A stretch of 64,000 bases of DNA. It comes from Atrichornis clamosus. Its lineage: Eukaryota; Chordata; Aves; Passeriformes; Menuridae. The stretch is taken from NCBI GenBank assembly GCA_013400975.1, contig WBMZ01003252.1, forward strand, positions 1 to 64,000. The letters are read 5' to 3'. The notes under the pieces are model-generated. The model did no database searches and was not told the origin of the DNA. It saw nothing but the letters and a program-made list of their open reading frames with translations. Both the position numbers and the translations under genes were made by a program. Below are positions 51,057 through 62,600 of the stretch, piece after piece. The stretch's first letter is position 1, and each line of letters opens with the position of its first letter.

Positions 51057-52419
51057 TGGAATTGTGGCTATTGTGGAATGTCCCATACCTTATTAATCAG
51101 TCCTAATAAGTTAAGAATGAAATTTCCAAAAGTGACACCAATAAAGACTTAAAGCTTTAGCTGTCTAAAATCAGTGAGAGGAAATGTTTGAGAATGAAGA
51201 GACTCACATATGTCTTTAGAGTCTTTTCTTGTATGCTCATAAAATGAGGGAGATTTCTATCTTGGTCCTGTTTCTGAAGATCTATTTCCCAAATCACGAA
51301 ACAAAACTTTTTTGTGGTACTCCTGCTTCTGGAAAATCCTGTGATAAATAGAAGATTGTAAAAACATGGTTAAAAAAAAAAAAAAGAAAGAGAGAAATCA
51401 TCTTGAAATAGTTCCTAACTCCTATTTTTCTTGAAGAGGAAGAAAATAGCTAAAGACTCGTAAGCAAGATATATAGAGAAATTACAGTGCTCTTAACACA
51501 AGCAATATTTAGTAATTTCTTAGCCCTGGCTTGCAGTCAGTCATCCTAACCATCTGCTCAGAACTAAACTTTTTCTTCTTCTTCAGAGTAGTTGAACTAT
51601 ATCAACAGAAACAATTTTTTCAGGGAGAGTAAATGTACCGCTGCGAACAGTTTGATGAAAGACTGAATCTTTGTATTCCTGGAAAGTAAATCTTCCTGTA
51701 ACAAGCAGCTAATGTTTGAACACGTCAAAGCAAGCTTTTTAGAACAGGAGATAAGAGCACTTGAATGATTCTTGTAAAATGGAAACTGGCTAACTGGTCC
51801 AAAAGAAAATGTTGTGTATGGCAATTTATTCTGCGAGTTACATTTTTTTCAAACTTGGAAAGATCTTTGCCATGACTCAGTACATTGGGTTTGACTCCAA
51901 CTCTCATTTGGGAGAATTGGGTCTGAAACACAGACCCACTGTACAAGCAAATATTTTATTCCTACAGGCAACATTATTGGCATAGGCAGTTGTAAAATAA
52001 TAGTCAGATCCATATTAGGAATGGCTTGTAACCTAATGTCAGTCTGAGGTGGGGTGTTTATTCATGGTTTTAATTTTAACTATGCTGTTAAATGCTACAC
52101 TGCAGAAGCTTTAATGTTTAAGCAACTCTATTAATCTAAAAGTACTGTTATTGATAAAAATTCTTTTGCTTTTGGAATTGGGGAATAACACACCATCAGA
52201 AGGCCTTTATTGCTGGCATAAGTTACAGCTGTGCTAGAGGGGATAGCTACACTAACCTAGTGTCACTATCTCGGCATGTGGCCTGTTCAAAGTCATTGTT
52301 TACGTGGACTTTCTAACATATGGAGTTATCAACATTTTCTTACAGAATTCTCAGTGCTGCTTTGTACTTCCAGAGAGAGAATACAGCAAGAGAGACTTTG
52401 TTTTCTCTTTTTCTCCTTT

Positions 52420-52506
52420 GAAAAAATAAAAAAAGAGAAAGAAAAAGATAAAAAAGATTTAAAAAAAAGGAAAAGAAAAGAAAATAAAAAGAGAAAAGAA
52501 AAAGAG
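52420..52506. repeat. A/G-rich low-complexity tract
   Basis: Nearly 90 bases of A and G with a few T, built from aaaag/gagaaa units. It produces lysine-rich or phenylalanine-rich chance frames on the two strands. It lies about 95 bases before the GC-rich block at 52.6 kb. Confidence 0.85.
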
Positions 52507-52597
52507 TTCTCTCTTCCCCTAGTAATCCTCTCCCATTAGAAACATATGTCGCTATAAATATTAACATGTATAAGTATAGACATTTCTAAATATATTG

Positions 52598-53012
52598 TAA
52601 AATCTCATATTTTGGGTTTATCCCACCCCTCTCCCTAAAATGCCTGAGTCTGACCATGCTGGCAATGCCATTTCACCTCTGAGAAGAGGAAAACTCTTTC
52701 CTAGAGGGGTGACCCATGATTGTCGCCCGGTGCGGACCCACCTCTGCACCCAGTGAATGCCCGGGGAGAACACGCCCTGCTTTAGCACATGTGGCGCCCC
52801 GTGAGCCCAAACACACGAGGCATTCTTAGGTGGTATTATGTGCAAGAAGGTGGTTAGGACCCTGCCAGGCATATTTGGGCAGGCTGCCCAAGGCCCCCGT
52901 GTGGGTTGCTTGCAGGCACAATGCGCTCTTGTCTGCTCCAGGGAACGTATTTTGAGCAAGTGAGGTAGACACCTCTGGAAACCTGAGCAAGGCAAACTGT
53001 TCCGGTTCATGT
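52598..53012. other. Isolated GC- and CpG-rich block, possible ERV fragment
   Basis: This block has far more G+C and CpG than anything around it (CpG-bearing words such as gtcgcccggtgcggac at 52721 and acgccctgc at 52772). It carries TGGCGCCCC at 52792-52800, like the first bases of a lysine-tRNA primer-binding site of betaretrovirus-type endogenous retroviruses, preceded by cacatg, where an LTR could end in CA. No gag or pol frame was recognised. The 130-codon minus-strand frame (52618-53010) has no known domain. It could instead be a solo LTR of unknown family or a small CpG island. AATAAA occurs just outside at 53031-53036. Confidence 0.3.
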
Positions 53013-54109
53013 TAGGAGGGGAAAGGAAATGAATAAAGGTTATAAATCTTTGTTAGCCCAGCAAGAGCAAAGATCATTCTTCCGTGCACAATGAAAAGTA
53101 ACAGAAATAAAAGGTAAGTAAGAGTAAAAGGGATTTTTGAGCTCTCCTCTGCAGCAAAATTCCATGAAACCTCCAGAAAGATTTAGATGTCTGTAGATAA
53201 ACGAAGGTGCTTCAGGAGTCTTTGTGAGTGTGTGCACAGGGTTCCTAACAAAAAAATGTGTTGTGGGAAAAATATGAGTTTGGTGAACCTGAATATTTCC
53301 CTCAAATTTGATGAATATTGCTTTATTAAAGATCTAATTTGAAGAATATTTCCTTGGCTCATTCTGAGGCTCTGAAGACTTCCACATTTACTGCTGAAAA
53401 AATAGAAGCCTTGAAAACTTGTGTTGCAGCTTCCCCAAATCTGGGTTTCAGAAGGGTAATAATGTAGCAGTTCCAACACAAAACAGTCTCCCAAGGCTTT
53501 TATTCCAGCAAGCCTAGAAGTAGCCAGTCCTGTAAAGTCGGTGGGTTGGAATTCAATAGTGGTTGCATTCCCTCCTGCCTGCCTCCCAGGTGGGCTGGGG
53601 ATGTATGCGTATCTCAGTTCTGGAACATCACCTGCCCAGGTCTCTGAAATGAGATTTTGAGATTCTAGTTAACAGAAGCTTGCTGAATATTTGATTTTAG
53701 AATCAAGGTGGAAGGAGATACCACATCTAAATACCATAAATCCATCAAAATGTGCATATAGTTTTTTAATCCCTATATACACAGTAGCAATAGTTGAGAT
53801 TTTATGGAGATAAGCTTCTGATGGGGCTTTGGTATTGCTGATGAAAGTATTCAGCTACTGGAACAAGTCTATCTTACAGATGATACAGTAAAATGACTGC
53901 AATGGCTAAGGGCACATTGGTGGCACTAGGACAGATTCAGATAACGAAAAGCCACATACAAATAAGTATGAAGATGGGAAGCATATGTGGCTGTATGGAA
54001 ACTCAAAGCAGATGGTGGAACAACTTAAGAGTAAAAAGATCAAAGTTACAGATATAACTAGTTAGATCAGAAAACTCCAGTGAAAGAAGTAGTAGGAATA
54101 ATGGACAAT
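53013..54109. other. Non-coding DNA, possible decayed CR1 upstream part
   Basis: Unique AT-rich sequence, with a minus-strand frame of 103 codons (53183-53494) lacking any domain. The last few hundred bases (about 53830-54109) faintly resemble CR1 ORF2 upstream of the next element, but not well enough to annotate. Confidence 0.45.
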
Positions 54110-54760
54110 ATATTGAACAAGCAATAAAGAAAATGCTGTCACAGAAAAGACAAATGCTGCTCTAGGTTGTGTTGATTGGAGCATCATGTGTGATACAAGA
54201 CAGTTTTTCCACTCTCAGCTGAGCTTCCTTCAGAAAGATGCATTTAGTTTCGGCTACCACGTTTTTCAAAGGCTACAAATTAAAAGGACTTAAGAGAAGG
54301 GCACCAGAAATAATAAAATATTTTGAAAATAAGGCCCAGGAAGGAATCTTAAGTGATATGTTCAGGCTAGAGATGAGAAAACAAAAGGGAAACTTAAAAA
54401 ATTTTGATGATTACATAAAGGGTTGTTACAATAGGAAAGGGACCAATTGTTCTAATTAATCAGTGGGGACAAAACAAGAAGAAATGGACTTCAGCTGCAA
54501 CATAGATAATAGGGTTAAATATCAGGAAAAACTTTACAACTGCAGGAACAATAAGGACAGGAGCAAACCATCAAGAAGTTTTCCAGAATCACCTCCACTG
54601 CAGGATTTTAAGGCCAGACTTAATGTTGGTGTATCAGCAATGGTTTAAGTTTAATGAAATCAATTTTGACACAATACATGAGGGAAGAAAAAAAGATTGG
54701 GCTGAATGACCTGCATGGGATATGTTTGCTGGTAAATAGCACTGTGATTCTCTGACCCTG
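54110..54760 (+). mobile_element. Ancient CR1 LINE, end of ORF2 to tail
   Basis: CR1-order landmarks are acaaatgctgctctaggttg (54150), ggagcatcatgtgtgataca (54178), agaagggcaccagaaataat (54295), aaggaccaattgttctaatt-like wording (54438-54460), atatcaggaaaaactttaca (54519), ggattttaaggccagactta (54603), gggctgaatgacctgcatgg (54699) and the degenerate tail cactgtgattctctga (54740). Two short frames (54238-54459 and 54463-54648) are fragments of the decayed ORF2 region. It is not functional. Confidence 0.7.
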
Positions 54761-56739
54761 TGCACTACAATGAGAGGCTTATTTGCTATTGTTGATTTTT
54801 TTTCCCCCTATCTGTAATCCCTGTCTTCATCTGCTTTCTCTCTGAGAGACTGCAGAGTTGTGGTTTCCAGGCTTTAATTAATACTGGTATCTACCCGCCT
54901 TATGCATTTAGAGATGTGACCACATTTCCCATCCTCAGAGCAGCTGGTGGCTGGTGTGCATTTAGGTATTGGCTGGGAACAAAAGTTTTCCTACCTTCCA
55001 GACACAGGGTGACTCTTTGGTCTAAGTAGTAGCTGGTTGTACCTGACACCTTTCTGCAGCATGCTACAGGCAAGAACAAGGTTTGTCTTTAAAGCTCTTT
55101 AGAACCTTTACCTCCGTACTTTCCATTAACTAGTAAAAGCACAGTTTATACCCTAAATATACACTTTCTCTGCTTGGAGCATGGCAAATGCTAAAGTAAA
55201 TTTCTTTCAGGAACACAGAGCCCCCAGCCTTACACTACCTGCTCGATCAACACCCTTTCTGTAGCTTGGGTTTTTTAAACTCAAGGTAAAAGTGCTGTGC
55301 ATCTGCAAAATTAGCTTTAGGACTAGTATCAAAATCCAGGACAACAGCCATTTATATTAATGACAAACTTTTTCAATTAGTCTACATATTCCTACATATG
55401 AATGCAAATCAGATTAATATTTAAGCCAAAATTCTGAGATACCAATATACAATTCACAGAAAGGCAGAGGGGGCATGTTTTTTCTTTTGTTGTCTACTGC
55501 ATTGAAATACTAAGTGTCCTCAAACCTCTGCTTAATGACATAGACTGGAAATGAAGTAGCTGAACGAACCCCCTATACGGACGTGTTCTGCCAACAACCA
55601 TTCCAGTGCCAGCAATAAATTCCCAGACTAAACAGTTTAAATTTGGCATTCTTATTTGTGATGCTGTACTTATGCTACACGCACAAAATTGATTCTCTGA
55701 ATTCAAAGTATTCTAGCAAATGAATTATTAGAAATATGAAATTTTGGCTGACAAAGATATGTCTACAGTGAATTAATTTGATATTTGAACAAAACCCTCT
55801 TCATATAAAGAGAACTTTGTGATGGTTTCAACAACAATACCTACAGTCAGGGTCAGTCAGGTATCCACTCTAATTCCTACTTTCAGGAGACTAAATCCAA
55901 AGCTGACTGGTGCCTGACAACCAGCTCTTAGATGAGGTGAGATGCTTATTTTAGTAACCATTGGAAATAAATTATTTTTGTATCAAATCTTAGTGATTTT
56001 TTTCCTAAATTTTACCTGGTTTAAAAAAAGAAATAGAAAATATTACTCTCTAAAACGGTTCTCAATTTAAATTGGAATTTGTCCAAAGGCTAGTTCAGAG
56101 TGGTTTAGGTATTCTGACAAGAAAAGAGAAAGAAGTATGAATGCTTAAAAATGGACTAGAAAACAAAACAAACAAAAAAAGCTTCCCAAGCATTTTGAAA
56201 TGTGGACTTAATATGCATGTGTAGCAGCTGGATTGACACAATGGACCCTAACGGCTCCTTCAGGTTTCTTTCATACTGCATTATTCACTCTGTAGTCAGA
56301 GTACCAAAGACCACATTTTTGGGAAAAAACCTATATTTTTGCAAACAGCTGCATTTAGACAATGACACAGGCAATGTTATCATATGACTATCACAATAGA
56401 AAAGTGCTCTTGTTTAATGGAAGTATTTAGTATCTGGATATAAGGTCGTCCATGAGTAGCATAGGATGCAAGTCAGACGCTGTTTGGTCCAGGACTATGA
56501 AACCTTTGGCTGACAGATTCCATAATCAAAAATAATGTAGCTTTGCCCTTTATTTCCTCACCTGCCAGTTTCCAAATATCTGAAATTTAAAAAATGTTGC
56601 TTACATAACTAAGTTAATTTTCTGTTAGAAATAATGAAAGATGTTTCAGATTTATTGAGCAATTTTATCTGATTTCTGAAAACCACTTTTGTCCACTCTT
56701 TTCTATTACAAGTGAGTGTACTGTACTGGGAATACTGAG
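54761..56739. other. Non-coding DNA, no feature recognised
   Basis: AT-rich unique sequence. Frames reach about 70 codons and are unremarkable. Confidence 0.6.
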
Positions 56740-57015
56740 CTAATGCCCTCGAGGAAGACCATGTGACTGCAATTATTTATGAATTAACATGTCATAGATT
56801 TGAAGCTTTGAGACAAACACATTCCCCAGCTGCACATTTGTGACTTCTGAGTTTGTAAACGAAACAGATGAAATAATGACTTGCTCTTCCTCTCTATTCC
56901 TCTTATATACTGGCTAGTTTACTTGCTAGATATGTAAAGACAGGCACACTTATGCAGATATTTATCATTCACAGAGACTATGAATTGCCATTACTTTATC
57001 AGCTATGATAATAAA
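56740..57015. other. Candidate conserved non-coding element
   Basis: A compact unique block with words such as tgcaattatttatgaattaa (56768) and repeated TATCA/TGATA-type motifs (56960-57010), and no repeat signature. Texture only; weak. Confidence 0.2.
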
Positions 57016-57564
57016 TACTTGACGCCAGACTGGATTTCTCTACAAGTGATGTTATAATTTTTTTTAATACATTGTTTGCCTTTAGAGATACACAAATAAT
57101 TTCTGAATGCTAAAGCTTCTTAAAGACAACACAGTACAGGAGTAAACCCCTGCAAATAAAGAGTTTATAAAACACAGTTTTATGTTCTTAGTCAATGCTT
57201 TAACTTAGTCTGTGCTCTCTGAGCCAAACAATAATTTGGCTGATATTATTAGATACATACTTGTTTGGTTTGTCCTGAAAACTTAAAAGTCAAGCTGAAA
57301 TCATATTCAGATGTCTTAATCGATAGCACAAACATAAAGGCAAGAAATAGATGTAGAATACATATGGTTTTGCTGTCAAATATAAACAAGTGTAGCTGAT
57401 ACACATACATACATATATTTGTTAACTGACTATGTAAATTGAGATGAAAGCCCATTTTCAAGCATGACCTGTGATAAACAAATGCATATAAATAAAGAAT
57501 AATACAAAATAACACTAAAATAACATCAATTAAAACAATTACAACAACTTCTAGTCATCATGAA
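57016..57564. other. Non-coding DNA, no feature recognised
   Basis: AT-rich sequence with a short CATA/TATA run near 57402-57420. An 88-codon minus-strand frame has no domain. Confidence 0.6.
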
Positions 57565-57790
57565 GTATTGTTTCAGTTCCATCTTAAAACAGGAAAAGCT
57601 CTCAATTGTTCTTAAATCAACTGGTAACTGATTCCATATTTGTGGAGCCTTGAAACAAAAAGCTTTTTATCCCTAGTTTGTATTCATTCTAGGGCATGGT
57701 AGTTCCACGGAATGAATAGAGTGTAATGTATAAGCTGTGCTAAGGGAAAGCAGCAGGTTGAAATAGTGGACACTGATTGACACAGTACTT
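57565..57790. mobile_element. Possible ancient dispersed repeat, family unknown
   Basis: The order ggtaactgattccatatttg (57624), ggagccttgaaacaaaaagc (57644), tagtttgtattcattctagg (57675) and aatgaatagagtgtaatgta recalls a dispersed vertebrate repeat that I have seen in several lineages, but I cannot name it. No ends were found and no coding capacity is visible. Confidence 0.25.
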
Positions 57791-60700
57791 TAATTGCTAT
57801 TTTATATCCATATTTTAAAAATAAGATTTTGTAAGAGTAAAAAAAAGTAATGTCTAGAGTTGACATGACTGACAAATTGAAAGTGCAATTCAGATCTATG
57901 GAATTTTACATAGCGTTTGATGTTATGCCAGATATACATGCATAAATACAGAAAAAAATCCCAAAAAGCCTAGGCGAATATAATGTAGAAAAAAAGATTT
58001 GTAATTCTGCTAATCAGTCTAGTGTTATTAACTAGAATACTAAAACTGCCTCTTCATGCCTGTTTGAAGACAGTAGGGTATAGAGGAACTTAAAGCATGT
58101 ATATGTGTGTGTGCATATATACAAAGTGCTTATTTACTGTCTCTTCTTTTAACATATAAACAAACCATAAAAAATTCTCTTCAGTCCTTCAAACCCATTT
58201 ATTTTTCAGGTATTGATTTCCATGTTTTCCCTAGAGAAATCCCCAAGAGTTTGGAGAACTGCTAGGATTATGACATCAAAAGGGACAAAAGATAGGAAGC
58301 TGTTTAATGACAGGAGGGTGGGACATTTAAATCATACTCTTTAAATTTTTTTTTTTTCTCATAAGCAATTATAGGACTTAAATTCTTGACAAACACTTGA
58401 GAAAAAGGCTCAGTCAGCCCTTTGAGAAAGAGCTCGGAATGCTGCCAGTTGCAAAGTTCCCTAGAAAGTCTTCATGAAAAGGGGGGAGTGTATCAAGATT
58501 TGATACTGTTAAAATTAAAAATAAAGATAAAAGTGAGAAAGCTCAGTGGCTGTTGTTTCTTTACAATTCACAACGGCACTGCAAAAGACAAAGTAAAAAG
58601 AAGTACTTTTTACCCTTTCTCCATCTTTTATAAAGGTCAGATTCAGGGAATTGCTGCGCTTCCACTGAACCCCCAAAAAAGAATACTCTGAGAATAGAAA
58701 AAAGAAGGGTGGCATGACTAGAAAGGCGAGATGTCTGTGTGAGAAAGGCTTTTTGGAAAAGAGCCTGTCGCCCACAAAGTACTGCAGCTTAAAGTACTCA
58801 AAGCTGTGTCTGAGACAAGCCATGGCTCCTGCACACAGACAGAAGGGGAGGCCTATGCCGTACCCCGAATGGTCTGCACTGTTGGTACCCATCCCTGGGG
58901 CGGGCAGGAAACCTCCTGCTCACCCTTTCACAAACTCGGGAATGAGTCACACCTTGGCCAGGGCACTGTCACAATTTGTTACCACTCAGCATTAGCCACT
59001 GTCTTGTAATCAACCGAGGAACAGTGCAAAAATGGTACTTTTCTAGAAACAGAACTGCTGAGATGGAGCAAAAAGGTCTATGTGTGTGGATTTATGACCC
59101 TGGAGACTGCAAACCTGCTGGACCACAGCCTTGCAAATGGAGTAAGGGGACAGTAGGCCACACAATACTTTTGCAGACATAGCTCACTTTCCAACCACTC
59201 TGAGCCCTACCTCCCATGCTGCCGTATGCCACAATGCCCTTTTATTCTGGTTTCTTACCAAAGATGAGGATTTTGAAATCTAACGCCATGCCTGTCCAAG
59301 AGGTGAGCTATGTTATTTGTAACTCCCCAGCACCTGCAAAGGCACAGAATGGAGCTGTCCTGGAGGGTGAGCAGTTTGGTCAGCCCAGCTGCTTGCAGTA
59401 ACTAACACAGTCCTATTTTATCCTCACTGTTATTAACTTACACAAAAATCATACGTCTTCTTTTGTGAATGCAGAAAAATTTCTAGAGGGAAAACTAAAA
59501 CAACAAGATCAAAAACTAGGACCCAATTAAAGTAAAGGCTGTTTCCTCATTCTTGCCTTAAATATCAAGGAAGGTTTTTGTAGGGGATCTGCATGTCACT
59601 GATAGTCTGATATTTAAATCTTGCACAAGATGAAAGACTGACAAATGCAGAAAAAAAGTATATTATGTTTTGTTTTACTCAATTCTTCTGAAGTAAACAA
59701 ATATGAGATATGTATGCATTGCATCATGCAATGAACTAATAATTGCAGAAATAAAACCCATGGCCAGGTTTAGGTTTAGACACATCTTTATGAGAACATA
59801 ATGTTACAGTTAGAGTCTGACTAGTGAGAACCTCTCATCTGAACTGAGTCATTCTCAGAATCACTGTGGGGAGTGTAGAGAAAAAAAATCTGAGTTTAGA
59901 AAGGACAGACAGTAAAGCAGTAGGTTAATATTACAGCCTTGTGGGAATAGAAGGGTGTCTGTGAGTGAAATAATGATATTCAGACTGCAAGCTCTGTAAA
60001 TCGACAACACCAAAGCACTGCAAGAGAGAACACTGTTCTTTGGAATGTATGTTTAATCTGGTTGTATTACCCCTTAATAATCAGATAGCCCTGGTGTCCT
60101 AAAGTCCAAAAAACCAAAATAAAAATAAATTAAATTAAGACAAAATAATCATTTCGAGAAAAGCTACACAGTAGGGGAAAACTGGCAAAGTATGGTGCAG
60201 CTTTTTAACTTGTCACACATAAACACAGTGATGCACTTTTAAACTTTGCACCTTCATGAAAATCAACTTTTCTGAAATTGGGAGTCAAAGCAATGACCAT
60301 TCTCAGCTGCAGCACATCACCTAATGGGTTGCCAATTATAGGACACTATTTTGCTGTAACAGGACAACCATGTGATAATTCCACTGCAAACTAGTAGAGC
60401 TCTGCAGAAAACTTGAGTTTCTGCTGTGGCATTATAACTTTATAACATAGTCAGTCAATAACTTATCTCCAATGGGTCTCAGAATGGCAGCTGTAATTGT
60501 CTCTGGTTTTGCTATTTTAGTGTCTTTATAGTTCACACTGCTCCTTCTCTAGCTCTGTCCTGTGATTGCTGATAGAAATCAAATGGATCTGATACTCTTC
60601 ATCTGAATATATCTAGTAAGCTGGTGTCCTTAATTAAACACAGTGAATATTCACAATGGAAGAAGGCAAAAATGTGAGAAGAATTCTCCAAATTCTAAAT

Positions 60701-62174
60701 TGTTTTTTTCTACTCACACAATAAGAGACAAGAATTTTTAAAAATAATCTACTTCTGATACAGCAATCACATGTTGCATTAAATAATCCAAAACTCACTA
60801 TAAGGGAAATCTAATTTTCAGTAGCAGCTCTCTAGCCTTGAAATTTCAGCCAAATTCTTTGGTTAAGATATTCTGAAGACAAATAATATGTCTTCTTTAA
60901 ATCTCACAGCAGGAAAGGTTATGTTTAGAAGAAAATGAAAATTTAAAAAAGGGCACCTGGGCACTTCTAGCCATGAAACTAAGCCAAGAAGAATCATCTG
61001 TGACTGTGACTCAAAAAAAGGTTAAACACCTTTCTCAGATGAAATCAAAATTTTCTGTAAGAAGTGCCTAGTTTCTGTGAAAGAAGAGAGTGAAAGATAT
61101 CTACTTCCCCAAGACAAGAAGAGATTAGTGATTAAACAAGAGTCAGTGAAAGTTAGAACTAGAAACCCAAGCAGAGTAATAGCTAGAAACAGGTGTGAGA
61201 GAACTTCTGAAACCCACAGTTAATCAGAGAGTGGATAAAAGAGGTGCATTACTGGAAGATGTGGGAGGCAAGAGATGACTATAAGATGACTTCTAGCAAC
61301 ATGGGGTTGAGGCAGAAAGAATCAGCCTGATTGAAGACAGCTGAAAGAGGGTCCATTCTGTTCACTTGGTTAATTCAGGGGTTTGCTGAGTAGTCCCAGT
61401 TAGGCTGAGTGATCTGCAGCATAGAACAGGGTCTTGAGGTTTTAAGGGCTCCCGAAACCCATGGAGGCTACAGTCCTCTGCCTAATTTTAAGAACTTGAA
61501 AGACAAGTGAAGGTTATGACAATAGTTCTTCAAAACTCCCTCTAGAAGGGAAACAAAATTCCTAAGAGTAAATTCTGTACTAGATAGGTTGACCTGCTTT
61601 CAAGGGAAATGAATATCTCTGTTGGTTACAGACGAATTTGAGAGAAACTAAGTGTCAGCACACCTCTGATATGCATAGAAGGTATGTCAGCCTTTGTAAA
61701 GAAGAGAAATTTTAGTGGGATTACAAGTTTCTAAGAAGAAAAAATTCTTAGAAGAAGGAGGTGTTTCTGCAACTACTTTATGGAGTGAAAGTGGTGACAC
61801 CTTGGTGAACCCAAGGAAAGATACTAGATGGAAAGAGAATGAGTTAGTAAGTCAAGTGGAGCAAAAAAGCCCTTGGTCCATGATTCCATCAGGGTAGAAA
61901 CCAATAAGCCCATAAAATAATGAGGACTAGGATTCAGACACTCAGGGTAACATCTTATCTTGCTATAATGCTGAGAAAATCATGGGGACAGAGCGGTAGA
62001 AGAAGAATTTGATATAACAAAAAAAAAAAAAAGTCTTGTAAAGGAACTAACTCCTGTTGTTCACCCACTTTCAGATTGAGGCTTGCTTTTTTTTTTTTCC
62101 TGGTTTACCTCCATTCACATCATAGTGCATACAGAAAGACCAAGGTTAAATAGATTATTTGCCTGATATTTTTC
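57791..62174. other. Non-coding DNA, no gene recognised
   Basis: AT-rich overall, with a GC-richer pocket at 58720-59400 holding several overlapping frames (a 125-codon minus-strand frame at 58515-58892, and 93, 67, 68 and 61 codons on the plus strand). None has a domain, and frames on opposite strands overlap. An A14 run lies at 62019-62032. No repeat family was identified in 59.4-62.1 kb. Confidence 0.55.
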
Positions 62175-62600
62175 AATTTCTCTGCCAACTAACTTGCTAT
62201 GGAAGATAATGGTCTTCTTGAAAAACTGCTTTTTCAGGCCTCCGACAGGAGCCTCTCTGAAATTGAGAGAGGTCAAAAGAAGTCAGCTGCCATTTTCACT
62301 CCCATTTTTTATGGAAATGGGCAACACATTTGTGAAGACATTGCAAAGGCTCTAAGGCAATCACTCTTTCAATTTGTCCAATATTAGTTTCAATAAGAAC
62401 TGAGAAGAGAAACAATTGCCAGCAGCCCCTACTTGATTTGTTAAGACTCGCTCTTGTCCACTTCAAATCACCTTTGACATTTACGAGCTCAACTTTGCAA
62501 ACATCATTTGAGTATTATTATTTTATCTGATGCCTCTATTATGCCAGTGCCTAGGATACCATCATGCTAAAAGAGATGCATAGGTATCAAGAACACATTG
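62175..62600. other. Candidate conserved non-coding element
   Basis: Unique, information-rich sequence with no repeat wording. A 62-codon frame (62199-62387) is unremarkable. Words such as cctttgacatttacgagctc (62471) and gagtattattattttatctg (62510) and its even texture suggest selection, but only alignment can tell. Confidence 0.25.

Larger units (their letters stand above)
45786..52414. other. Non-coding DNA, no gene recognised
   Basis: A long AT-rich stretch. It contains a 13-base direct repeat (45899-45925), a (TC)6 run (49295-49306), a C5AGCTG5-type palindrome (51043-51056) and an A14 run (51372-51385). The interval 48340-48480 has conserved-looking texture but no firm evidence. Frames reach 76 codons and are unremarkable. 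Confidence 0.55.

Noticed and set aside
52618..53010. 130-codon minus-strand frame, the longest in the window
   Set aside because: It lies in the GC-rich block where stop codons are rare by composition, and has no recognisable domain, splice context or family resemblance.
58515..58892. 125-codon minus-strand frame
   Set aside because: Overlaps frames on the other strand, with composition typical of chance and no domain.
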